Assembly (NCBI RefSeq): GCF_014805685.1
Contig: NC_060890.1
Location: 25,355,500-25,419,499, forward strand
Direction of reading: 5' to 3'
DNA from: Silurus meridionalis
Taxonomy: Eukaryota > Chordata > Actinopteri > Siluriformes > Siluridae
DNA: 64,000 nt
Below the pieces are notes generated by a model, which had not been told where the DNA came from, made no database searches, and saw nothing but the letters and a program-made list of their open reading frames with translations. The translations under genes were made by a program, and so were the position numbers. Positions 1 to 11,165 of the stretch are shown piece by piece (positions within the stretch are counted from its first letter, which is position 1; each line of letters starts with the position of its first letter).

Positions 1-244
1 TTTTCTCTTTTCATCCCTCGTTCTTTTCGTCTCCTCTCGATACACTCATCTGCTTGAGTTTTTTTGTTCTGCTCCCACTTTTTCCATCTCTTTCAGTTTT
101 CTGTATAAAATTTTGGCCTCTCTGCTTTACTGATTTGGACTCAGACCACGTGGTTGAAGGGTTTTATGTAATAAAAAAAAATCTGCGAGAGAAAAAGTGG
201 AGACTTAAAGTGAAAATTAGTGAAAGTTTTGATATTTTATTATT
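1..244. other. Unassigned AT/T-rich sequence
   Basis: I see no gene or recognisable repeat here. The short open frames have no family resemblance. Confidence 0.5.
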
Positions 245-950
245 TTGTGTACGACCCCAATTTCAAGTTTTGACGCTGTGTAAAATATAAATAAATACAG
301 AATGCAATAATTTGCAAATCTCATAAACCCGTATTTTATCTGCAATAGAACATAGAAAACCTAGTAAATGTTTAAACTGAGAACATGTAACATTTGTAGG
401 AGGAAAAACAAGTTTAGTTTGAAATTGATGGCTGAAACACGTCACAAAAAAATTTGGGACAGAGGCAACAAACAAGGAAGAGCTGGAAGAACATTTTGCA
501 GCTAATTAGTTTACAAAAAAAAATTCTAATAATAATTTAGGACAGGCATGTTTACCATGGTTTAGCATCTTTATCTTCTTTTGACAACAGTCTGTGAATG
601 CCTGGGGAACTGAGGAGGCCAGTTCCTGAAGTTTTGGGAGAGGAATGTTGTCCCATATGTGTCTGATACAGGATTCTAGTTGGTCAACAGTCCTGGGTCT
701 TTTTAATGATGAGCCAAATGTTTTCAGACCTTCCCCAAAAAAAGAGTTTTTCTGGATTGGAGCATATGTTGCTCTATATCCTGTATATACCATTCATTGA
801 TGGAGACTTTCCAAACCATCAGAGTGCTGATAACAAGCTGGAAGATCCCTCTCCTCTTTAGCCCGGAGAACATGGTGCCCATGGTTGGCAAAAATAATTT
901 AGAATTTTTTATTTGTCTGACCACAGAATAGTTTAATTGTTAAAAGAGGT
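245..950. mobile_element. Divergent teleost DNA-transposon-like repeat
   Basis: The stretch begins with a degenerate version of the widespread fish repeat containing ccccaatttcaagtt, then aatttgcaaatctca and aaatttgggacagaggcaac. Its later part, near 840-930, carries the cggagaacatggtgcccat and tctgaccacaga segments that belong to the same family in other fish. There is no intact transposase frame. The match is from memory of the family and is diverged, so the boundaries are loose. Confidence 0.4.
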
Positions 951-984
951 ATAGTAATACAATTAAAAGAAGCACAATCTCCAC

Positions 985-1133
985 AAGCAAACTTCAAAAT
1001 CTAGTGAAACATCTTCCCAGTAGAGTTATTGAGGTTATTATAAGAGCAAATGGGGACTAAATGTGTAATTGGATGTTCAAAAATAAGCACATAGCAATCT
1101 TACGGTCAGTTTTCCACAAACCAATACACCATA
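985..1133. mobile_element. MITE-A fragment
   Basis: It carries the recurrent MITE-A blocks aaaatctagtgaaacatctt, ttattataagagcaaatggg and aagcacatagcaatcttacg. The same blocks recur more than ten times in this window. Only one end of the element is present, and it abuts MITE-B. Confidence 0.55.
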
Positions 1134-1704
1134 TACTGTATTTTTCAGACTATAAGCCGCTACTTTTTAATAATGAAGCGGCTTATTTATGATTTTTTTT
1201 TCTGGGTTTTTCCCGGTTTCACAAACTTTAAGCCAAAAAAACTGAACCCCATAACATAAGAACAATGAAATTGCTGAACGGAAACGAAAAACGCCCCTCA
1301 CCTGTGTTCTGAGCTGCACGGCATCGGGAAAAAAACGTTTTTTTTAAACGCACGTCGATGCCAAAAGATAAACTCCCGAGAAAAATAGTTGTGAAAGGAA
1401 GGAGGAAGACAGTGAACAATGACTTTCTTGGTCGGCTACTGTTTAGATACAAGCCGTTGTAGCGCGTTAAGTCTGGGTGAAGGGAGAGCTCGCTTCTGGC
1501 ATGCTATTCCCAAAATTCCGCTCTGCTCCTACAGGAAGGACCGTGTGTGACGTGTCTTTCGTTAAACCCTGTGTAAAGTACATTAGTGTAGACAGGCTTA
1601 TAGACAGGTGCGGCTTATTTATGTTAAAAATAAAAATCTTTGTAAAATTCAGTGGGTGCGGCTTATATATGGGTGCGCTTTAATAGTCCGGAAATTACGG
1701 TAAT
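1134..1704. mobile_element. MITE-B, non-autonomous TIR element
   Basis: Terminal inverted repeats are visible. The left end reads actgtatttttcagactata and the right end reads tagtccggaaattacggta, which are reverse complements with a few mismatches. The interior has the phrases gcggcttatttatg and gggtgcggcttatatatggg. No transposase frame is present, so it would need an outside transposase. A second, internally rearranged copy lies at 15599-16072. Confidence 0.6.
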
Positions 1705-1789
1705 GTATTCTTAATATATATGAGATGGTATCAAAAGGTTTTGAGATGAATGGTGTAACTGGTGCGCTCCGACATTTGAGATTGAGCTC

Positions 1790-2090
1790 AACCCTCAAAA
1801 AACCATTCGGCAACTCGTGCATGATGATCGACGGAGAACAATCCACATGATCTCACTTCCGTACTGTACTCAGATTTGCAGACTTTGCCCTCTTCTTGAA
1901 GAGGGAGATCCTGTTCCCCATTTTGACACCGTTGAGAAGATCAGAAGGAGCTTGACATGCTTTGAAAAGAAGACTTCCAGGACACATTAAAGAAAAACTC
2001 AGGGGGCGCTGTATTGCTGTGCTGGGGGACTTTTTTGAAGGCAAGTCTCGAAACTTTTTGATGCCACCTCGTACATGAGATTGACTGTAC
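1790..2090 (+). pseudogene. Possible mariner-type transposase remnant
   Basis: Around 1812-1850 a frame reads RQLVHDDRRRTIHMI, which resembles the helix-turn-helix region of mariner-family transposases (Tc1/mariner superfamily). Near 2008-2060 another stretch reads CIAVLGDFFEG, resembling the conserved C-terminal CIA..GDYFEGD of mariners. The distance between them is several hundred bases too short for a full transposase, so this would be an internally deleted, frame-broken copy. The resemblance is short and judged by eye; chance similarity cannot be excluded. Confidence 0.3.
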
Positions 2091-2640
2091 AGGAAGACCA
2101 CAGATCTTCTGTTTGACCACAATATCAGTTATCACTATGACTACTGGACATGTCCTGCTGCCTGACGCAATCCTCATCCGCTATAGAAAGCATACGAGGA
2201 GGGCATACAAGTGCATGTTTGAGCAAACATCAGCGTTGACTCCTTTCCAGAATTCACAAAGTACTGTAAGGAAAAACAGAGAAGTCACAGAGGCTTGGGG
2301 ATGAATTCCTGCACAGGTCAGCTTCAAACAAGAAGACTTTCGCTGAGGGAAAAACACAAACCAGTTGCATTCATGAAGTTGTAACATAATTTCATCTAAT
2401 GCTTTACTGCATTCTCGGATACTCAGAAATATACATCGGAATATCAGATTATACAAAAACATTCCTGGAAATATTTATAGCTTTATTGTGGAGTAATGTA
2501 AAAATCAAAACAAATGTATTAAAAATGGGAACATTATAATTGATATAAAGAATTAAACGATAACAAACTTTGCATGAACACACATGAGCAAGTTTACACA
2601 TGTTCAAATTTACATATTTATTCAAACACTTTATAACCAA
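2091..2640. other. Unassigned AT-rich sequence
   Basis: I see no conserved coding pattern and no clear repeat ends. The second half is AT-rich. Confidence 0.5.
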
Positions 2641-2848
2641 ACATTTGTGGACACGACCATAAGATTAGTATGTGCCTCTTTTCAAGCATCCAATTCCACA
2701 TCTAGTCTCCGTTTGCTTGTATAATAACCTCCACTCTTCTGAATGTTCCACTAGATTTTGGAGTGAGTTTGTGGAGATTTGTGGAGCTTGAGGTCAGAGC
2801 TTCTATTGATGGAGATCTTCCACTTCAATCCATATAAAGCAGAACTTT
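2641..2848. mobile_element. MITE-A copy, left half (split by L2)
   Basis: It starts with the MITE-A terminal block tgtggacacgaccataaga and runs through ccaattccacatctagtctc, gttccactagattttggag and gatggagatcttccactt. The sequence stops after ataaagcagaacttt. The next expected MITE-A block (ctttgtgcacagggt) appears only at 4259, after the L2 insertion. Confidence 0.65.
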
Positions 2849-4246
2849 CTCACAGAACAACCTCCACGATCCGAACCAGTCTGGGTTCAAAGCGGCACAT
2901 TCCACAGAGACGGCCCTATTGGCTGTTTCTGAGAAACTACATGCTGCTCGGTCAGCCAAGCTGTCATCTGTACTTATCTTTCTGGACCTTTCAGCAGCAT
3001 TTGACACAGTCAACCACAAGACACTTTTGTCAACCCTCAAGAGCCTTGGTATCTGCGGAACAGCATGGGAATGGTTTGCTTCCTACCTGGAAGGTCGCTC
3101 ATACCAGGTAACATGGAGGGGATCCACATCTGCCCCATGCAGACTCACCACTGGTGTCCCACAAGGCTCGGTACTTGGTCCCCTCCTTTTCTCCCTCTAT
3201 ACCCACTCCATTGGTGAAGTCATATCCTCACATGGGTTTTCTTATCACTGCTATGCAGATGACACTCAACTCATCTTTTCTTTCCCTCCATCAGATACCA
3301 CAGCTTCCGCTCGGATCTCAGCATGCTTGTCAGACATATCTTTATGGATGAGGGCTCACCAACTTAAACTCAACCCCAGCAAAACAGAACTGCTGGTCAT
3401 CCCAGGTGATTCATCTCCAGGTCAAGATCTACAAATAACACTTCATGACTCTCTGCTCTCCCCTTCAGCCACTGCTCGTAACCTTGGGGTAACTATGGAC
3501 AATGAACTGTCTTTTTTCCCACATATCGCTAATGTTGCTCGTTCTTGTCGATTTCTTCTCTATAACATCCGAAGGATTCGACCATTTCTGTCCATACAGG
3601 CTGCCCAGTTGCTTGTTCAGTCTCTTGTCATTTCAAGACTGGACTACTGCAACTCTCTGCTGGCAGGTCTTCCCCTGAACGCTATTCGTCCACTGCAAAT
3701 GATCCAAAACGCAGCTGCACGACTTGTGTTCAATCAGCCCAAGTTTTCCCACACCACCCCACTGCTGCGCTCCTTCACTGGCTTCCAGTAGCTGCACGTA
3801 TCAGATTCAAAACACTGATGCTTGCCTACAAGGCCAAAATGGACCAGCACCATCTTACCTCAGTGACCTCATCACATCTCGCACTGCACCACGCTGTCTG
3901 AGATCCTTCAGCACTGCTCGACTGGTACCACCTTCTCTCAGAATGAGAGGTAAGTACAATTCAAGGCTCTTCTCTGTTCTGGCACCAAAGTGGTGGAATG
4001 AACTTCCCCTAGATGTCCGTACAGCAGAGTCCCTGATTATCTTTAAGCGACGACTGAAGACCTACCTCTTCCTGAAATACCTAAATTAGCACTTTCCAAG
4101 TTTGTAGAATTCGAGTTATATTTATATTGAGTTTGTATTCTTGCGTACCAGTGTAGATTTATTCACTACTAGAGATTTAAAGCACGTTTGTACGTCGCTC
4201 TGGATAAGGGCGTCTGATAAATGCCGCAAATGTAAATGTAAATGTA
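2849..4246 (+). mobile_element. 5'-truncated L2-like LINE with broken reverse transcriptase
   Basis: This is the 3' part of a non-LTR retrotransposon of the L2-like group. The main reading frame (about 2857-3772) holds RT motifs in order: LDLSAAFDTVNH, TGVPQGSVLGPLLF, YADDTQL (catalytic YADD at 3252-3263) and LKLNPSKTELL. It continues to a terminal LKYLN and a stop at 4087-4089. The endonuclease and ORF1 are missing through 5' truncation. Compared with the second copy at 13794, one base is lost near 3771-3773 and one from the A run at 3836-3839, so the C-terminal part is out of frame and the copy is dead. The 3' end carries the L2-type tail cgctctggataagggcgtct followed by tgtaaa repeats. Six-base flanks aacttt at 2843-2848 and 4247-4252 may be a target-site duplication. 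The RT assignment is firm; the exact clade (L2 versus a near relative) is inferred from the tail. Confidence 0.88.
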
Positions 4247-4252
4247 AACTTT

Positions 4253-4430
4253 AAGTAGCTTTGTGCACAGGGTTGTGCATAGTCATGCTGGAACAGGTTT
4301 TGAGTCTTCTACTTGAAGTTAAAGGAAAAACTCCTGCTACAGCATCCAAAGACGTCCGATACAATTGTGTGCCTCCAACTCTGTGGTAACAGTTTGGGGA
4401 AGAAGCACATCGGCGTGGAAAAAAGTAAAA
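4253..4430. mobile_element. MITE-A copy, right half
   Basis: The MITE-A sequence interrupted at 2848 resumes here with ctttgtgcacagggtt, gtcatgctggaacaggttt, ctacagcatccaaagacgtc and gtggtaacagtttggggaag. Together with 2641-2848 it makes one element interrupted by the L2. Confidence 0.6.
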
Positions 4431-4849
4431 AGTGAAAGTAATTTGTTTCTCCTCTTCGTTTGTTAAACACGTCTGGATGATGAAATGATTAATAACTGTT
4501 AGATTTTTTACTCACAAAACTAGTTTAATAAATTAAATTAGCATCTACGCTACCTAGTTAACCCACAGCTCATTAGCATATAATGAGTACTAAATATATA
4601 AACCTGTGCAGATTTATTTGATTGGTTGTTTGATTATTATTGCTTATAGTTATATTAATTATGTTCACTTTACTGCTTCCAAAATGATGCCAGTAAAATC
4701 TGTAATTATTTTATCTGGTTAGAAAAACTTCGCTCAGAAAGCGTCAGTCAGCTGATTATGACTAATTTGCATATTCATGACTTTGACACAGTCATTTACA
4801 TATCAAATACTTTTTCGTGTGTTTTAGCAGAGCAGATGGTGAAGAAATC
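4431..4849. other. Unassigned AT-rich sequence
   Basis: I see nothing that supports a gene or a named repeat. Confidence 0.5.
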
Positions 4850-5415
4850 GTGACTAATTGGTTGGATAGTAAGAAAATGTTATTATTGATTGTTTAGTGG
4901 GAAGATCATTGGTGGGAGGAATGGTGATCAGTGATTGGTAGAACAAATGGTAATTATTGATTGACTAGTGGGAAGAATGGTGATCTGTGATTGATTGCTG
5001 GAAGAAATGCTGATTAGTAATTATTGTAAAATTGTTAATTATCATTGATTGGATAGTTGGAAGAATGGTAATCATTAATTAATTGGTGGGATGATTGGTG
5101 ATCACTGATTGGTTGGTGGAAAAAAATAGTGAAAAGTGATTGCTGGAAAAATGGCAAAAATTGATTGGTTGGTGTAAAAATGATCTTTGACTGGTTGTTG
5201 GAAAAAAGGTGACCATTGATTGGTTGGTGGGAAGAACTGGTGATCAGTGATTGATTGCTGGAAAAATAGTGATCATTGATTAATTGGTGGGAGGAATGGT
5301 TATCAGTGATTAATTAGAGGGAAGAAATGCTGATGAGTGACTGTTTGGTGGAAAGAATGATGATGATCAGTTAATGGTTGCTGGATAAAATAGTGATCAG
5401 TGATCAATTGCAGTT
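4850..5415. repeat. Degenerate short tandem field (ttgattggttggtgg type)
   Basis: The phrases attgattggttggtggga, agaatggtgatcagtgatt and close variants recur about every 25-50 bases. The copies are strongly diverged and of unequal spacing, so this is an old, decayed minisatellite rather than an active array. Confidence 0.7.
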
Positions 5416-6365
5416 ATTAAATTCCATTGTGACTGAACATGACCCTAAATTCAGCCTAAATTTTGATTCTCATTAGAAGATGTTATTTAAAAAAGAAATG
5501 AATAAACTGGGCTGAAATGAAAGTCACTGTATATTTATTGGCGTCTGTACAGTCTGTGTAACTTGGAGTTAGATTCTGTGCAGTAGAGAGCATTGAAAAC
5601 AGTAGATACGCTGTCAGACATCCGTATTCGGCATATTAGACACGCCCCTTTTTCATGCCAGGGGCATGCACAGTAGCAGATTAATCTAATTATGTAATTA
5701 GGTAGATTAGATAGATTGAGAACTCTTGGTTAACCTGTGCTCCATACTTTATAATATAGACAGACAAGATAGTGAAGCGCCGCGTTCATGGAGTGATCTG
5801 TAATGTAGCGCACAGCCTGTCCTGCGTATCACTAATATCAGCATGTAAATGTTTCTGTGCAAACAGCATGATGGAAAAAGTGGGATGTGTTTTTTTCTAT
5901 ACATGTGGCTCGAATTACGACGCAATCCCCAACAAACTGTAAAACAATCTGGCATCATCTAAACAACGATATGGTTCTGATGGTGTTTACACCCAAAACT
6001 TAAAATACTAAGCTACATGATGTAATGAATGAACCTGTCAGCTCCACTTTTAGTTTAAAACTCTGGGTTTTGCGCCAGAACAAGCTACATTTTCTGGATT
6101 GATGCCAGCAACAAATGGAGCTAATTATTTCTGGATGTAGTCCAATTCTAATTTATATTTCATGGTCAGAATTGATTGTTCCTGCTGTGATGTTACTGAC
6201 CTTTGAAGTGAGGTTCCTTTCAGGGCGTGTGATGTATCGTTGAAGACGGGGCTCTTGATTCGATCCATGAGATTGAATAAGAGTTTAATCAAATGCACGT
6301 TTCCTTTTTTCTTCATGGGTCTACACATATACATATAAAGTGCAGCAGGCTGTTAGGTGAAAGAC
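5416..6365. other. Unassigned sequence
   Basis: No gene or known repeat is recognised. It leads directly into the minisatellite. Confidence 0.5.
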
Positions 6366-8011
6366 ACAAAATAGAGCTACTTACAGAACACAGAGCTACA
6401 TCACGCAACATAGAGCTACATACAGAACACAGAGCTACATACACAACACAGAGCTACATACACAACATAGAGCTACACACACAACACAGAGCTACATACA
6501 CAACATAGAGCTACATACAGAACACAGAGCTACATCACACAACATAGAGCTACATACAGAACACAGAGCTACATACAGAACACTGTGCTACATACAGAAC
6601 ACAGAGCTACATCACACAAGATGAGCTACATACAGAACACAGAGCTACATACAGAACACAGAGCTACATACAAAACACAGAGCTACATCACACAACATAG
6701 AGCTACATACAGAACACAGAGCTACATCACACAACACAGAGCTACATCACAACAAAGAGCTACATACAGAACACAGAGCTACATCACACAACACAGAGCT
6801 ACATACAACACAGAGCTACATACAAAACACAGAGCTACATCACACAACATAGAGCTACATCACAGAACACAGAGCTACATCACACAACACAGAGCTACTT
6901 ACAGAACACAGAGCTACATCACACAACACAGAGCTACATAACAGAACACAGAGCTACATACACAACACAGAGCTACAAAACACAACACAGAGCTACATAC
7001 ACAACACAGAGCTACATCACACACAGAGCTACATACACAACACAGAGCAACATCACACAACACAGAGCTACATACAGAACACAGAGCTACATAACACAAC
7101 ACAGAGCTACATACACAACACAGAGCTACATAACAGAACACAGAGCTACATACACACAGAGCTACATAACACAACACAGAGCTACATACAGAACACAGAG
7201 CAACATCACACAACACAGAGCTACATACAGAACACAGAGCTACATAACACAACACAGAGCTACAGAACACAGAGCTACATCACACACAGAGCTACATACA
7301 GAACACAGAGCTACATCACACAACACAGAGCTACATCACACAACACAGAGCTACATACAGAACACAGAGCTACATTACAAAACATAGACCTACATCACAC
7401 AACACAGAGCTACATCCAGAACACATAGCTACATCACACAACACAGAGCTACATACAGAACACAGAGCTACATCACACAACATAGAGCTACATACAGAAC
7501 ACAGAGCTACATACAGAACACAGAGCTACATCACACAACATAGAGCTACATCACACAACACAGAGCTACATACAGAACACAGAGCAACATCACACAACAC
7601 AGAACTACAAACAGAACACAGAGTAACATCACACAACATAGAGCTACATACAGAACACAGAGCTACCTCACAAAACATAGAGCTACATCACACAACACAG
7701 AGCTACATACAGAACACAGAGCAACATCACACAACATAGAGCTACATCACACAACACAGAGCTACATCACACAACACAGAGCTACAAACAGAACACAGAG
7801 CTACATCACACAACACAAAGCTACATACAGAACACAGAGCTACATCACACAACATAGAGCTACATCACACAACACAGAGCTACATAGCAGAACACAGAGC
7901 TCCATACAGAACACAGAGCTACATCACACAACATAGAGCTACATACAGAACACAGAGCTACATCACACAACATAGAGCTACATACAGAACACAGAGCTAC
8001 ATACAGAACAC
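6366..8011. repeat. Large minisatellite, about 21-bp unit
   Basis: The unit reads roughly cacagagctacatacagaa or cacagagctacatcacacaa and repeats with little interruption for 1.65 kb, or about 75-85 units by length. Two main unit types (tacagaa and tcacacaa) alternate irregularly, with short variants missing a few bases. Because the sequence lacks frequent stops, long open frames appear on both strands. They are artefacts of the repeat (runs of TEHRATYRTQS-like or CSVCSSVLCYVAL-like residues), not genes. Confidence 0.97.
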
Positions 8012-8110
8012 AATGGCCTTGTTTAAGGGCCCAAGAGTAGCAGCTTAGTGATACTGAGGCTTGAACTCATGACCTTCTGATTAGAAACCCAGAGTCTTAA
8101 CCACTTAGCA
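8012..8110 (-). mobile_element. SINE-2 fragment (tRNA-like head)
   Basis: In reverse complement this reads as ctaagtggttaagactctgg, then ggtcatgagttcaagcctca, then gggcccttaaacaaggcc. These are the tRNA-like A-box and B-box blocks and the body of a family seen many times in the window. It is truncated. Confidence 0.5.
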
Positions 8111-9257
8111 AATACAGTAAATTAAATGTAAAAATGGCACACTTGAAGTCAGAAAACGTTTTGTGTTTTTTTATGATCTCCAGCAGTAGAGGTCTGCAAT
8201 AATAATTATTATAATTCCAGTATAATTATTATTTATTGTTATTAAATAAAAAGTTATTTAAATGCCAGCAGACCATCAAGAACAAACTAATTGACCATCA
8301 AACTGCAAAAATGTTAAATATGGCATATACTTTATACATTCCAAGATCCAAGGCTTGTCCAAGGCTCACAGGTTTTCATATCAGGACACACGTTTCACAC
8401 GTCAGTGCTGGGTACAGCTTTTTCCGAAAACGTTCCGATGCACAGTGACGGCATGCACAAGATCGCACCTACTGGAATGCGAACAGTTTGGCAGGTCGTG
8501 GCGAAGCCAAAATTCGGAAGGATCAAACTGTCTGTGTGAGATCCTGCACTTGACGGGTATGAGCTGTGCTTTCAGGTGGGCAGGTTCTTGGGTCCATGCC
8601 CAGGCAGGAAGTCAGAAAAGTTCAGAAACAAAAGCTGCACTATGAAGGCTTTCTGGCATGCAGAACTCAAACGGAGGAGAAAGCTTCTGAGACGTCTGTC
8701 TAACATTGTGTTCCTGCTGATGTTGATAAGACCTGGTGATGAAGGTGGACACATCAATAGTCCAGAAGCCTGGGACAAGATCTTCACTCCATTAATAGAC
8801 TTGTTTGAGTCTTTGTAAAGCTGCTTAACTAGATAACTAAGTCACTAGTTTAGTCTAGTCTCATTAACTAAGTTTCCTGATTATGCTGTACACATAAGAT
8901 TGCAAAATTCCAGAAATTTTCAAGACTGGAAATGTTCCATGTAAATTAATGGGAATTATTGGGAAAAAACTGGGAATTTACAAAATTTTAAATGCACTGT
9001 ACTTTCCTCCATTACATAACACATAATTTCTTGGTGGTTAATCATCAAGATGGGCAAGCCAAAAAATGCCCATATTGATGAGTTTTCACTTTCAATATTA
9101 CATACATTTATGTTATGAAACTTCATCTTGCTGTGTGTAAACTATTGTGCAACAATTAAATAAAAAAATATTTTTTTAACTCTGTAATGCACGTTACCTT
9201 ATAACCAAGCTAAATCTTTAAATTTTTGTTTGTATATAATACAATATAGTTTATAAT
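8111..9257. other. Unassigned, with a repeat C fragment at about 8725-8895
   Basis: The stretch 8725-8895 (gatgaaggtggacacatc, agcctgggacaagatctt, ctgattatgctgtacaca) matches 11025-11150 and so belongs to repeat C. The rest is AT-rich, with no gene recognised. Confidence 0.45.
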
Positions 9258-9520
9258 CTTCTTTTTCTTCTTCTTTCAACTGCTCCCATTAGGGGTCTCC
9301 ACAGCGGATCATCTGTCTCCATTCCCCCCTGTCCTCTACATCTGTCTCTTTCAAACCAACTACCTGCATGTCTTCCCTCACCACATCCATAAACCTCCTC
9401 CTTGGCCTCCATCTTTTGCTCCTTCCTGATGGCTCCATCCTCAGCATTCTCCTACCGATATACCACATGTTCTCCTCTGCACAAGTCCAAACCATCTCAA
9501 TTGTCCCTAAAACATCCTAC
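9258..9520 (-). mobile_element. RTE-like LINE 3' end
   Basis: On the minus strand a frame ending at the stop at 9289 reads YIGRRMLRMEPSGRSKRW, then RRRFMDVVREDMQVVG and WRQMIRCGDP. This is the C-terminal tail typical of RTE-like non-LTR retrotransposon polyproteins. After the stop comes a short 3' end (aatgggagcagttgaaagaa) and a (GAA)n-type tail at 9258-9283. Everything upstream (RT, endonuclease) is missing. The 3' end resembles that of SINE-1 in this window, which suggests a LINE/SINE pair. The clade is inferred from memory of such C-termini. Confidence 0.65.
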
Positions 9521-9649
9521 ATGCGCTGTCCCTCTTATAAACTAATTTCTAATCCTGTCCATCATCGTTATTCCCAATTAAAATCTCATAACTTCCCTAC
9601 ATTTCCAATTAAATCCCTTAAATTCACATAAATTCCTTGTAGGTTTACA

Positions 9650-10000
9650 ACTTGGAATATGAACATTGTCCCAAAGCAGCATTACAGAGATAAACAGTAA
9701 AATATGTTTTTATAACATTTGTTTAATCCCTTACAAATGTATTCCTAATCTGTAATCCATTGGCGACTGTGGCGAAGAAAAACTCCCTGAGACATCATGA
9801 TAAATAAAACATTAAGAAATACCAGACTCCAAACCCGAACCCTTCATTTTCACAAAATGTCCATTCATTACAGTTCCATTATTGTTGAGGTGCTGTTCAG
9901 TGATAGGTGCTGAAATGCAGAACTGTTAATGCAAACCGGTGGTCCTGATCCATTGTAGTAAACTGTTGATATTAATCATAGTCCAAATCCATCCTCAAAG
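9650..10000 (+). mobile_element. Repeat D copy
   Basis: It contains ttggcgactgtggcgaagaa, aaactccctgagacatcatg, ccattcattacagttcc and attgttgaggtgctgttcag. These are blocks of a dispersed fish repeat that recurs at 47270, 49740, 54447, 56085 and 61005. No coding frame is present. Confidence 0.5.
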
Positions 10001-10419
10001 TTTTTGACTTGCTCAGTATCTTCATGAATCTTCGGGCTGTTGATGTGGAACCATCCTCGCACAGAGTGTCTCCAATTGAAGCGAACTCGATCCAGAGGAA
10101 GGGCGTCAGGATGAATCAGGCAGATCGGAGAAGAAAGGGACAGGAACACTGGTCAGTGGTAGCTCAGAAGTATGTCTAACTCGACAGAGAGAAAGAGTAG
10201 AGAGGCAACAGGGAAAAAGAAATGGATTGTTTAGCATTCTGATTGTTTTATAAATGTTTAAAGACACTGTAAATTGTGATCAGGGTGTAAGTAGGGACTC
10301 CAGCAAGACTTAAATGGAAAGCCAGAAGGTAACACAGACATCTCACAGAAGGGATCTCTGGGATATGAGACGCCCGTCACACCACTTGTGATTGTCAGAT
10401 CCAGAGTCTAATGCTTTAA

Positions 10420-11165
10420 CTGTTAAACTACCACCTCCTGATGGTAAGGCTGTTCCATAACTGTGAGTCGCTGTAAGAGAAAGGTTTGCCCCCTGTGTTA
10501 GTCTTTATTATTGTAGATACCAACAAATAGCCTGCACCTAATCGAAGTAGGCATGGTGGACCGTAATGGATCAAAAGTTCGCTCAGATAAAGTGGCTCAA
10601 GATCATTCATGTCAATAGTCAGTCGGTATTCATGACACCTAATGACAGCGGTGGACAAAACTACAGACCAGAGGCTTGACAAAGGCTACGTCTACACTAA
10701 TCTGGATAAATTTGAAAAAGCTCCTCGTGCACACACTCGTTGTTTAAATTGTTTCACAAAAGTTGTTAATAGTATAAGTGGTGACATTGCCTAAACATGT
10801 GTGTTTTTCACCTAGACTTGAACACTGTTACCGTGTCTGAGTCCCAAACACTAGTTGAAAGGCTTTTCCATAACTGTGGAACCCTGCTGTAGTCTCCATT
10901 ATTGTAGTTAAAAAGAAATATCCTGCACCTTTAGATCGAAGTAGGCATCAGGGATCATAATGGAGCAAGATCCTGTGGTGTGAGACCATTAATTGCTTTA
11001 TACGTCAGTATTTGTTTATGACACCTGGTGACGGAGGTGGACACATTGTCCAGGAGCCTGGGACAAGATCATTACACCAGGAATGAACCTTTGTTAAGGC
11101 ACTAGTCTCAGTTCAGTCTCATTAAAAGTTTTGTGATGATGCTGTACACATTTTATATACAGACA
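10420..11165 (+). mobile_element. Two adjacent repeat C copies
   Basis: Copies at about 10430-10680 and 10855-11165 share ttccataactgtg, attattgtag, agcctgcacct, atcgaagtaggcat and tgacacc(t)(g/a)(g/a)tgac. The second continues into a block also found at 8725-8895. This is a decayed dispersed repeat common in teleosts, with no intact frame. Confidence 0.5.

Noticed and set aside
3724..4089. Separate gene starting at an internal methionine
   Set aside because: It is the frame-shifted C-terminal end of the L2 copy; the same region is continuous in the copy at 13794-14413.
6293..7270. Long open frames of about 118 codons on both strands
   Set aside because: They consist only of the 21-bp minisatellite translated; residues repeat with the DNA period and there is no start context or splice signal.
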